From assembly GCA_016291695.1 (NCBI GenBank), contig JAEEYG010000084.1, positions 1-50,765 on the forward strand: a stretch of DNA of 50,765 bases, written 5' to 3'. Under the pieces are notes generated by a model, which worked only from the letters and a program-made list of their open reading frames with translations, had not been told where the DNA came from and did no database searches. A program made the translations under genes and the position numbers. This DNA comes from Clostridia bacterium. Its GTDB lineage: Bacteria > Bacillota > Clostridia > TANB77 > UBA1234. Shown here piece after piece: positions 40,335 through 48,237 of this stretch (the first letter of the stretch is position 1; every line of letters begins with the position of its first letter).

Positions 40335-40530
40335 GCGGTACCACCCAAATTCCAAAATCAACCTTTAGTTTCATTTGGCTCTCGTAGTGTGATTTAACGC
40401 ATCACTTACGTTTTGCTCCAATACCCGAAATTCACCATTTAACTAACTTTAGAAGGCTCTCAATCGGTGACCTCCCTCCCTGTAAAGGTTTTTAAACTAG
40501 CTACTAAATGTATCATCATCGCAATTACTG
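40286..40530 (-). ncRNA. T-box riboswitch upstream of pheST
   Basis: T-box core TGGTACCGCG at 40334-40343 in GGGTGGTACCGCG. The terminator hairpin is GTCCCAAGTGTG..CATACTTGGGAC (40293-40322) followed by six T. About 190 bases of leader precede the core, enough for a full specifier stem. A TTC triplet (phenylalanine) at 40427-40429 sits in GTGAATTTCGGG on the 3' side of the predicted first stem and is the likely specifier. Low tRNA-Phe charging should allow read-through. Confidence 0.92.
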
Positions 40531-40535
40531 GTGAC

Positions 40536-40564
40536 ATTTTAGCACAAAAATGGCAATATGTCAA
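40536..40564 (-). promoter_or_regulatory. pheST promoter
   Basis: Minus strand TTGACA (40559-40564), 17-base spacer, TAAAAT (40536-40541), just upstream of the T-box leader and 31 bases after the previous gene. Confidence 0.88.
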
Positions 40565-40595
40565 CTTTTATTCTGTCATATAGCAGAGCATTATA

Positions 40596-41117
40596 TTAAA
40601 TCTCCGACCTGTCGTCATCATCAACAAAAAAGTCTTTTTCTCTATCGCGTGGAATCTCGCTTTCTAGCTTTTTACGGTATTCTTTTATAACTCTAGCATT
40701 TTCTCTTTTATCTGGAATTATCTCGCTTCCAAACATAGCAACAGCTCCCTTGCCTTCTATCGCTTTTTCATTTGAAAGAAGTATTAAATACGCAGTTTCT
40801 ATAATCCTTCCATTCATATCAGGGGTTATTACTATTGGTATTTCTATCGGCTCAATGCTTTTATCTTCTGCTCTAGATACTATAACAAACTTTCCTGCGT
40901 CAGTTAAGTCTATATAAAAAGGGCTTCCTTTAACGTGTCTGCTTCTAGCTTGTTTTACTATTTCCCTACGTATTTCAGGCGTAAAAAGATGTTTGAAATA
41001 TTTTGACCTAATTCTAGCAGAGGTTACAGTTAGCATTCCCAAAGCCTTTCTGCAATCGGTAATTGGATAATGCCTGTCTATATACTTTAATATTTCGAGT
41101 TTCTTTTCTTTAGTCAT
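40596..41117 (-). CDS. Conserved-looking protein of unknown function
   Basis: 173 residues, not recognised. The N-terminal 60 residues are basic and helical (EKKLEILKYIDRHYPITDCRKALGM ...), which could be a small DNA- or RNA-binding helical domain; this is speculative. The middle (PFYIDLTDAGKFVIVSRAED, then EPIEIPIVITPDMNGRIIETAYLILLSN) reads as alternating beta strands. The C-terminus is acidic (FFVDDDDRSEI). No signal peptide or membrane segment. Host-like AT-rich codon use. The start is ATG at 41117 with GAGGTGG upstream. It ends 31 bases before the pheST promoter and is transcribed in the same direction. Confidence 0.75.
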   Translation of the reverse strand: MTKEKKLEILKYIDRHYPITDCRKALGMLTVTSARIRSKYFKHLFTPEIRREIVKQARSRHVKGSPFYIDLTDAGKFVIVSRAEDKSIEPIEIPIVITPDMNGRIIETAYLILLSNEKAIEGKGAVAMFGSEIIPDKRENARVIKEYRKKLESEIPRDREKDFFVDDDDRSEI

Positions 41118-41190
41118 AAAACCACCTCAAGTATTATTATACAGAATATTTCATAGTATATCAACTTAAAATGGTGAGCTCTATTTCACT

Positions 41191-41259
41191 ATGGACAGCA
41201 ATGCTGTCCGCTACAGACAATTTGCCTTTATGGCGCACGTGAGTCGCGCCACTACAAAT
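41191..41259 (+). repeat. Three-way-junction repeat, copy E (half inverted)
   Basis: The first half (41191-41215) is the reverse complement of the GTAGCGGACAGCATTGCTGT half. The second half (41230-41258) is a normal ATGGCGCACGTGAGT...CTACAAA half. The two halves can therefore be rearranged independently. Confidence 0.75.
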
Positions 41260-41316
41260 TTGTAATTCAAATAAGTCCCAAGTATGTCAAAGCATACTTG
41301 GGACGAATTATTAATC
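41227..41316 (-). repeat. Duplicate of the pheST T-box terminator block
   Basis: Matches 40246-40334, including the hairpin GTCCCAAGTATG / CATACTTGGGAC and GAATTATTAATC, but lacks the T-box core TGGTACCGCG. It lies just downstream of the next gene's stop codon, where the hairpin might act as a terminator, though its T-run is degraded (TTATTTGAATT). Confidence 0.8.
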
Positions 41317-41335
41317 AATATTACTGAATATGCAT

Positions 41336-42868
41336 TTATAAATTATCTAAAATATCATGTCCAGGAAAATAAATAGATCCATCTTCTATAATTATTTTAT
41401 CAGTATTATTACTTAATCCACCGAAATTTGAATTATCGAATTCATACAACTCATTTCCTTCGATTTCTATGCTTTTATGCTCCATAGCATTTTTATAATA
41501 TTCTTCAACTGTGTACTCAGTGTCTGAAAAACCCATCTTAATAATATCGTTAGCAAGTAAAGCAATATACACTTTTTCATCATCTATCTTATTAAAAACA
41601 ATATGATTTGGCAGACTAATTTGTGCAGCAATATATGATTCCTTTTCTTTAGGAGTAGGTTCAAAGAAGGATACACCAGACTTCTCAGAATTAACGAAAA
41701 TTCTTCCACTAACATTATCGTTTATGGCTTCATCCAATAGTTGAAAATCTTTGTCATTATAGCCTATAGCCTTTTTAAAAGAATCTAAATTTGCATAAAG
41801 ATAGAATTTATTATCCAAATAATCATACTCAGAAACACCTTGTTTGGTTGCTTCTTCCATATCTCTATCAATAAAGAGTTTATGCAACAATATAGGTGAT
41901 GTAAAACTAAGTTCCAAAACGTAGAAATCTTTAGATTTACTAAGTATTGCACCCGATACTCTCCTGTCTCCATCAATATAATTAATCTCACCATATGTGT
42001 TAGTAAACTCATTTTTAAACTTGTATAAGTCTTTCGCTCTCTCATCTAGAGATTTATTCTTTAAATCTAATGACATAAAATTATATTCTAAAATGCATTC
42101 CTGCAAATTTTTACTACCATCTTGTGGCAAATCATTCGTAATAACGCTTAAATACTTATACTTTGAGTATTTATAGTCTTCATTTGGAATAACTCTGTAC
42201 TCAAAACTCCACATAGGTTTTACAAGTTCGTTTGATATGCAAAAGTCGTAAAAATCAACGCCATCTTTATAAACAATCCCTTCTTCTGTATACGCAGCTC
42301 CAAAGGAAAATTCAGAATCATAGCTGACACCAGATACCAAATATGAGTCACCCTCTTTTACTACCTTTAAATCACGTATATGATAATTTGGTATCGTAAT
42401 TATACCATCCCCGTAAAAACCCCCCATCGTATTTGATTCGGAGTCATACCAGCAACTACCATTATCTTTTTCTGCTGAAAACTTTGAAGTGTCGTTTAAA
42501 TCCTTGTACACTTTTTCTTCAGTAATGCCAATTTCCTTAGCAGCTTCCACTAATTTATTTACTTCAAAGCCACCTAATTCTTGATTATACATCTTTTCAG
42601 AATTAGCATATGCTAGCTCACCTAAATCTACAATACAATTCTCTGAATCGCTTTGAAAGAATAGTGTTAATACTCCACCTAGTACATCCTTCTTAATCTC
42701 ATCTTCCACGCTATTTGTTGTATTATTGTCTTCTGCTTCAACATCTACTTTCGTTTCTTCTATTACAGGCTTTTGAACAACATTACTCGTGTTTGTATTT
42801 CTCATAACTAAAACAAAAGATCCAATTAGTAAAAGAATAATAACTAAAACGCCAACAAAATATTTCAT
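41336..42868 (-). CDS. Membrane-anchored extracytoplasmic protein of unknown function
   Basis: 510 residues from the ATG at 42868 (AAGGAGG upstream). A longer frame to 42925 has no ribosome binding site. The N-terminal helix YFVGVLVIILLLIGSFVLVM acts as an anchor. It lacks a lipobox Cys. An acidic linker follows (VEAEDNNTTNSVEDE), then about 440 residues of mixed alpha/beta with many Asp, Tyr and Lys (YWSFEYRV-like strands, NDKDFQLLDEAINDN). No enzyme motif was recognised. It lies directly downstream of the membrane-fused Mur ligase gene, with 59 bases between, so it may belong to the same envelope unit. Host-like base use. Confidence 0.8.
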   Translation of the reverse strand: MKYFVGVLVIILLLIGSFVLVMRNTNTSNVVQKPVIEETKVDVEAEDNNTTNSVEDEIKKDVLGGVLTLFFQSDSENCIVDLGELAYANSEKMYNQELGGFEVNKLVEAAKEIGITEEKVYKDLNDTSKFSAEKDNGSCWYDSESNTMGGFYGDGIITIPNYHIRDLKVVKEGDSYLVSGVSYDSEFSFGAAYTEEGIVYKDGVDFYDFCISNELVKPMWSFEYRVIPNEDYKYSKYKYLSVITNDLPQDGSKNLQECILEYNFMSLDLKNKSLDERAKDLYKFKNEFTNTYGEINYIDGDRRVSGAILSKSKDFYVLELSFTSPILLHKLFIDRDMEEATKQGVSEYDYLDNKFYLYANLDSFKKAIGYNDKDFQLLDEAINDNVSGRIFVNSEKSGVSFFEPTPKEKESYIAAQISLPNHIVFNKIDDEKVYIALLANDIIKMGFSDTEYTVEEYYKNAMEHKSIEIEGNELYEFDNSNFGGLSNNTDKIIIEDGSIYFPGHDILDNL

Positions 42869-42927
42869 AATATCCTCCTTAATTAATATATTTATCATAG
42901 TGCTGCAATTTGAGCGGCAACACAATA

Positions 42928-44709
42928 TTACTCATTATATGCATCTGGTAAATCATTCTCAAACATTATTACGTCGCCAGTCTTTGTGAGTTTAGAAAGC
43001 CTCTCTGTTGCTTCATTTAAACTACTAACAACATATATGTTCATGTCGTTAAAGTTTTCCTCTTTCAAACCTTCTTCAATCGGTTTGGCGCGATTATATC
43101 CGATAAGTATAGCTATATCAGCAACTTTGGCCATATACTTTCCGAACTCTTTGTTTAAGTTGTACTCCTCTTTTCCAAGCTCAACCATACCTGGCGTAAT
43201 AATAATCTTTCTACCATCAAATGTACCCAATACATCAAGTGCGTATTTACTTCCAACAGGATTTGAGTTGAATGCATCATCAATTACTATAGTTCCATTG
43301 GTAGATGGCAACAACTGTAGTCTATGTTCAACAGGTTCTAATTTCTTTATTCCTTCAATTATCTGTTCTTTCGAAAGGTCTAGATACTCAGCTACTGTAA
43401 TAGCACACAAAATGTTTTGAACATTATGCATTCCAAGTAGTATAGTTTTGCAATTATATGTACCATATTTTTTACTATGAACTATAAATTCGCTTCCGTC
43501 TTTTGAAGTTTTAATATCCGAAGCATATACGTCACTTTCAATGTCTTTCAAAGAATAAATAAACTTATTCTCTCTCTTGTCATCTTTATAAAGTTCAAAA
43601 CATCTTTCATCATCTTTTGGCAAGAAAATTGCTCCATCAAACCTAGTTCCGCCAAGCATTTCAGCCTTGGTTTTTGCAACGTTTTCGATTGTTTTAAATG
43701 TTTCTAAATGCTGCTCTCCTATAGAAGTAATGATACCTATATCTGGATGAACAAAATCGCATATTTCTCTAATGTCGTGTTTCTTTCTAGCTCCCATTTC
43801 TGATATAAACACTTCATGTTCCGGCTTAAGCTGCTCTCTAATAACCTTAACATTACCCATTGTTGTATTGTAGCTTCCTGGAGTGAAAAGCACATTATAC
43901 TTTTCCTTCAAAATGGTCCCCAATATATATTTGGTACTTGTCTTACCATAACTTCCTGTGATTCCGATTTTAATTAAGTTTTCGTATTCCTTCTTTCTCA
44001 ACTTTCTTGCAGCCATATTAATAAACTTGTCTTTAATATAGTTTTCTATAGGTGATGCGAACCAGTTTGAAATAATCATATTAAGAGGAATTCCAAAAAT
44101 AACGAAAGCATAAATCAAAACACCATATTTTATTTTTGCATCTAAGTCATAATTATAAGCTGTTTGAATAAGGTCATACTCGTCCTGAGGAACCATAGCT
44201 TCATCTTGATATTGAAGTCGATATGCACTATACAAACTAAGTCCATCTTTTATTTCTGCTGGATAAAAGAGTGTAATGTTTTCCAAAATAAAAACATCTA
44301 AAATTGCTGCAACAAAGAAATTATAAACCATAAGCCTAATGGCTCTTGCAGTATACTTTAAAGGCTTTTTTGCATTTTTTCTTTCTTTTTTGTTTTTAAT
44401 AGCAAAAATCAGATTAATTACTACAAGAAAGAAAAGTGATATAAACGTTGGGAGATAAAGAGTTAATCCTTTTAACGAATTTAGCCAGTCTGTATTTTTA
44501 ATCATAAATATGACTGCAATTTCACTTAGAAGAAAAACTATAATCGTTCCTAAAAATTGAATTAATCCTTCTTTAAAAGCTTTTCTAGGGTTATTATAAA
44601 TCCATCTGAACATTCCATCATTTTGATAACTCTCTTGCTGCATAACGTGTAAAAACTTTGGTACAACAAGCATATATACTACTAAAAATATAATGTCAAA
44701 AAAGAACAT
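42928..44709 (-). CDS. MurF-like Mur ligase with N-terminal membrane domain
   Basis: 593 residues. The first 245 residues hold about five membrane helices (about 3-20, 52-72, 83-105, 127-147, 195-215) with basic loops. A Mur ligase follows: ATP loop GITGSYGKTSTK at 249-260, then GSYNTTMGNVKVIREQL, EMGARKKHDIREICDFVHPDIGIITSIGEQHLETF and central DDAFNSNPVGSKYALDVL. These match the MurF family, which adds D-Ala-D-Ala to UDP-MurNAc-tripeptide. The fusion to a membrane domain is not part of classical soluble MurF. It might act on lipid-linked or other wall precursors, or be a second MurF-like enzyme. ATG at 44709. The alpha/beta hydrolase gene ends eight bases upstream, suggesting translational coupling. 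Confidence 0.88.
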   Translation of the reverse strand: MFFFDIIFLVVYMLVVPKFLHVMQQESYQNDGMFRWIYNNPRKAFKEGLIQFLGTIIVFLLSEIAVIFMIKNTDWLNSLKGLTLYLPTFISLFFLVVINLIFAIKNKKERKNAKKPLKYTARAIRLMVYNFFVAAILDVFILENITLFYPAEIKDGLSLYSAYRLQYQDEAMVPQDEYDLIQTAYNYDLDAKIKYGVLIYAFVIFGIPLNMIISNWFASPIENYIKDKFINMAARKLRKKEYENLIKIGITGSYGKTSTKYILGTILKEKYNVLFTPGSYNTTMGNVKVIREQLKPEHEVFISEMGARKKHDIREICDFVHPDIGIITSIGEQHLETFKTIENVAKTKAEMLGGTRFDGAIFLPKDDERCFELYKDDKRENKFIYSLKDIESDVYASDIKTSKDGSEFIVHSKKYGTYNCKTILLGMHNVQNILCAITVAEYLDLSKEQIIEGIKKLEPVEHRLQLLPSTNGTIVIDDAFNSNPVGSKYALDVLGTFDGRKIIITPGMVELGKEEYNLNKEFGKYMAKVADIAILIGYNRAKPIEEGLKEENFNDMNIYVVSSLNEATERLSKLTKTGDVIMFENDLPDAYNE

Positions 44710-44717
44710 ATCATCAC

Positions 44718-45503
44718 CTATTTCAAAAATTCATTTGTAACTACTAAAAACTTTTTTGGATTATCTAGATAAGAAAAATGTCCAGCGCTTTCTATAATAA
44801 CTAGTCCACTATCTGGTATCAACTTATCCATCTTGTGTGCCATGTATAGCGGGGTATCTTGATCGTTTTCTCCCCATATAAGAAGTGTAGGGTTTTTAAT
44901 GCCTTTTAGGCAAGACGTTAAATCAAGATTAACAATTTTCTTAAATGTTTCCCTTTTAATATCTGTATCGAGCATCACATAATCTTTTGAAGCTCGTTTT
45001 TCTCTTGCTTTAGCAATTTTTGCCTCATATTTTTCTTTTGACAGAAATAACTTGTAGATATTTTTAACTATCTTATAACTATATATTCTAAAGAACTTTT
45101 TGATAGTCATCTTAGGTTTTATGCCTGCGGAATCACTAAGTACAATTCTAGAGAAAAGGCTCTCATATCTCGATGCTAAGTAAATAATAACTCTTCCACC
45201 GAACGAATGGCCAATTACGTCACACCCTTCAATCTTCTGCTCAGAAATAAAGCTCTTGGTCATTTCAGAATACTCAGGTACTCCCCACGCTTCTTTTAAT
45301 TCATCAGACTTTCCAGATTGTCCAGGAAAATCAATTACATAAACTTTTCTTGTCTTCATAAAATTAAGGTAGACCGGAGCCCATGACTCAATCTTTCCCA
45401 TCCATCCATGAAGAAGTAAAAGTGGTTTAGAATTATTATCCTTATTCTCTCGTTCGTCAAATACTTCGTAATTTATATCTAGATCTTTATACTTAAAAAT
45501 CAA
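44718..45503 (-). CDS. Alpha/beta hydrolase
   Basis: 261 residues with the canonical fold: oxyanion region LLLLHGWMGKIESW near 28-41, nucleophile Ser in VIGHSFGGR near 98, acid Asp in LLIWGENDQDTP near 215, and His in ESAGHFSYLDNP near 243. It looks like a cytoplasmic esterase, lipase or C-C hydrolase; the substrate is unknown. The start codon is TTG at 45503 behind AAGGTGATTTAAA. It lies 28 bases after the ankyrin gene and eight before the Mur ligase gene, all on the minus strand. The pairing with a membrane-fused Mur ligase suggests a wall-precursor or lipid role, but this is inference. Confidence 0.88.
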   Translation of the reverse strand: MIFKYKDLDINYEVFDERENKDNNSKPLLLLHGWMGKIESWAPVYLNFMKTRKVYVIDFPGQSGKSDELKEAWGVPEYSEMTKSFISEQKIEGCDVIGHSFGGRVIIYLASRYESLFSRIVLSDSAGIKPKMTIKKFFRIYSYKIVKNIYKLFLSKEKYEAKIAKAREKRASKDYVMLDTDIKRETFKKIVNLDLTSCLKGIKNPTLLIWGENDQDTPLYMAHKMDKLIPDSGLVIIESAGHFSYLDNPKKFLVVTNEFLK

Positions 45504-45530
45504 TTTAAATCACCTTTTATTATAGAATAC

Positions 45531-46595
45531 TTATCTTTCATACTCTGCCTTAACAAGAGGTAGTGGTTCAGAATTTGCCACAATCCATTTTACTGCAATT
45601 TCTGTTAAACGGTCCAAATCCTCCGCTTTAGACTTCTTACCAAGTTTACCTGCTAGTGATACTGCTTCTTTAGCTAATCCTGGTGCTTTGTCATTTGGAA
45701 TAGAAAAGTAATCTTGTAAAGCCCACACCATTTTCTGGAAATCTTTATCCCAATTTTCTCCTCCATTGTCTAGTATTTCATAGCTAAGCTTTCCAATTAT
45801 TCTAAGAATTTCACCTTGTAAAGTATCAGCTGGTCCTCTACGTGGAACAAGCGAATTCCATAATTCATTAAACTGCTCCCACCAGTTTTCCTTGGTTACA
45901 ACTATTTTTTTATCTGGCTCATTTACTTCTGGGGTTTTTGGAGCTACTTCAACGCCAAAAATGCCAGCTAATTCTTTATTAGATTTGTTATACTTGTTTA
46001 GTTCATCTTTATTGATTTCCTCACGATAGTTCTCAAAGTTTTCAACAATAGCAGAAGCATACTGTTTAGTTTCTTTAGTTGGTACTGCACCAGCTCCAAG
46101 CAATAACTTAGTAACAACAAGTCTATCAACAATTTGAGAATTACTACAAGTTGAAAGCAACTTATCTAACAAGCTTGATTTCGAGTACTTCTTGGTTGGA
46201 GTAATACTCGCTCCAAAATCTAACAAGTTTTTAACTGCCCTTGCGTCGTTATTCATTGCAGCATAGAACAAGGCACTGCCATTATTTTCATCTAAAACGC
46301 AGTTAATGTTTGCGCCACTTTGAACCATATACTTTAAGACGGCTCTATTTCCAGCTTGAAATGCAATTGCAGGATACCCATATCCACAATCTGAATTTAA
46401 GTCAAAACCACTCTCAACTAAAAATCTTACATGCTTTACAGATAAGCCGTCCATTGAAAGAATATTTGTGGTTTCCTTTCCCCTCTCAGTTTTGGCATCT
46501 AACTCGCAATCCTCAAACACTTCTTCAAAAGCTTCCATGTCTCCGCTTTCAATAATCTCACTCATGTTTTCTGGCAAAGTCTTTCTTTTAGCCAT
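45531..46595 (-). CDS. Ankyrin-repeat protein
   Basis: 354 residues from the ATG at 46595 (AGGAGTG upstream; a farther ATG at 46613 overlaps the previous gene). At least three ankyrin-type repeats are visible near 50-180: SVKHVRFLVESGFDLNSDCGYGYPAIAFQ, then AVLKYMVQSGANINC, then GSALFYAAMNNDARAVKNLLDFGASI. A linker and a helical C-terminus follow (NWDKDFQKMVWALQDYF, KAPGLAKEAVSLAGKLG) without a known motif. No signal peptide. Probably a cytoplasmic protein-binding module. It sits ten bases after the ABC-F gene, so they are likely co-transcribed. The partner is unknown. Confidence 0.86.
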   Translation of the reverse strand: MAKRKTLPENMSEIIESGDMEAFEEVFEDCELDAKTERGKETTNILSMDGLSVKHVRFLVESGFDLNSDCGYGYPAIAFQAGNRAVLKYMVQSGANINCVLDENNGSALFYAAMNNDARAVKNLLDFGASITPTKKYSKSSLLDKLLSTCSNSQIVDRLVVTKLLLGAGAVPTKETKQYASAIVENFENYREEINKDELNKYNKSNKELAGIFGVEVAPKTPEVNEPDKKIVVTKENWWEQFNELWNSLVPRRGPADTLQGEILRIIGKLSYEILDNGGENWDKDFQKMVWALQDYFSIPNDKAPGLAKEAVSLAGKLGKKSKAEDLDRLTEIAVKWIVANSEPLPLVKAEYER

Positions 46596-46605
46596 ATTAT
46601 CACTC

Positions 46606-48237
46606 CTAATCATCTTCCTCTACGGAATAAATTTGTGCTCTCTTCTTTGCTTCTTCATCACTTGCTAAATATTCATCATATGTCATTTCTTTATCAATTA
46701 TCCCATTAGGGGTAATCTCGATTACTCTGTTTGCAACTGTTTGAACAAATTGGTGGTCGTGAGATGTAAATAGTATTACTCCTTTAAAAGCGATTAGTCC
46801 ATTGTTCAATGCTTGAATAGATTCCAAATCAAGATGGTTAGTAGGTTCATCAAATATTAATAAGTTGGCACCTGATAGCATCATTTTTGAAAGCATGCAC
46901 CTAACTTTTTCTCCACCTGATAACACATTGACCTTCTTCAATGCCTCATCACCTGAAAATAGCATTCTTCCCAAAAAGCCTCTAACATAAGTATCTTCTT
47001 TAATTGGAGAATATTGTCTTAACCAATCAACAATTGTGAGGTCACTATTAAATTCATCCGAATTGTCTTTTTTAAAGTATGACCATGTGATTGTAATTCC
47101 AAATTTGTAGTCGCCCTCTTGTGGAGCACTATTTTCTGTAATTATATTAAATAGCTCTGATTTAGACGCTCCCATAGGCCCAACAAAAGCTATTTTATCG
47201 CCATTTTTAACGTTTATTGATACATTATTAAGAAGCATTTTGCCATTTTCATCTTTTGATGTAATGTTATTAATAAATAGAATCTCTTTACCCGGCTCTC
47301 TATCCATTTTAAAATCAATATATGGATATTTTCTATTAGATGGCTTAATCTCATCAAGTTCTATCTTTTCTAGCAATTTTTTCCTAGAGGTTGCTTGCTT
47401 TGACTTTGAAGCATTTGCACTAAACCTACTAATGAATTCTTGAAGTTCTTTAATCTTTTCTTCTTTCTTTTTGTTGGCATCTTTCATTTGCTTAAGTGCA
47501 AGTTGTGATGACTCATACCAGAAGTCATAGTTACCAGTATATAATTGGATTTTTCCATAATCTATGTCTGCAATATGAGTACAAATCGTATTCAAAAAGT
47601 ATCTATCGTGGGATACGACAATAACAGTATTTTCAAAATTAATTAAAAACTCTTCTAGCCATTCTATTGCTTCCATGTCCAAATAGTTTGTAGGCTCGTC
47701 TAATAGCAATACATCCGGATTTCCAAAAAGTGCCGAAGCAAGCAGAACCTTAACTTTTTGAACTTCGGTTAAGTCTTTCATAAGTGTATAATGATGCTCA
47801 GACTCAACGCCAAGTCCGTTTAATAAAATACCGGCATCACTTTCTGCATTCCAACCGTCCATTTCAGCAAACTTTGCTTCTAGCTCTGCAGCCTTAATTC
47901 CATCTTCATCACTAAAATCTGGCTTGGCATATATAGCATCTTTTTCTTTCATAATGCTAAATAGTTTTTCATTTCCACGTATTACAACATTGATTGCTGT
48001 TTCTTCCTCAAACTCGTGGTGGTTCTGTTTTAATACGGATAGCCTCTCACCTGGATTCATAGTAACGTCGCCTTGAGACGGTTCAATTTCTCCAGATAGT
48101 ATTTTCAAAAAAGTAGTCTTTCCTGCACCATTGGCGCCTATTAAACCATAGCAATTGCCTGGTGTGAATTTAATATTTACGTCTTCAAAAAGTGTTCTCT
48201 TTCCAAAACGTAAAGTAACATTATTTGCACTAATCAT
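46606..48237 (-). CDS. ABC-F family ATPase (YbiT-like)
   Basis: 543 residues with two ATPase domains and no membrane part, the ABC-F layout of ribosome-associated proteins. NBD1: Walker A GLIGANGAGKTT near 31-42 and LLLDEPTNYLD. A linker arm with many Lys follows (ALKQMKDANKKKEEKIKEL), the P-site tRNA interaction motif region. NBD2: VGPMGASKSELF, where the usual GK of Walker A is SK, then signature LSGGEKVRC and LLIFDEPTNHLDLES. The degenerate second Walker A is, to my knowledge, common in the YbiT-like branch. Its function may be translation regulation rather than drug resistance; no resistance gene context is seen. The ATG at 48237 immediately follows the preceding gene's stop codon, implying coupling. 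Confidence 0.92.
   Translation of the reverse strand: MISANNVTLRFGKRTLFEDVNIKFTPGNCYGLIGANGAGKTTFLKILSGEIEPSQGDVTMNPGERLSVLKQNHHEFEEETAINVVIRGNEKLFSIMKEKDAIYAKPDFSDEDGIKAAELEAKFAEMDGWNAESDAGILLNGLGVESEHHYTLMKDLTEVQKVKVLLASALFGNPDVLLLDEPTNYLDMEAIEWLEEFLINFENTVIVVSHDRYFLNTICTHIADIDYGKIQLYTGNYDFWYESSQLALKQMKDANKKKEEKIKELQEFISRFSANASKSKQATSRKKLLEKIELDEIKPSNRKYPYIDFKMDREPGKEILFINNITSKDENGKMLLNNVSINVKNGDKIAFVGPMGASKSELFNIITENSAPQEGDYKFGITITWSYFKKDNSDEFNSDLTIVDWLRQYSPIKEDTYVRGFLGRMLFSGDEALKKVNVLSGGEKVRCMLSKMMLSGANLLIFDEPTNHLDLESIQALNNGLIAFKGVILFTSHDHQFVQTVANRVIEITPNGIIDKEMTYDEYLASDEEAKKRAQIYSVEEDD

Noticed and set aside
34202-41259. Three-way-junction repeats as transposons with their own gene
   Set aside because: The copies are only about 50 bases long and no transposase is encoded in or near them in this window.
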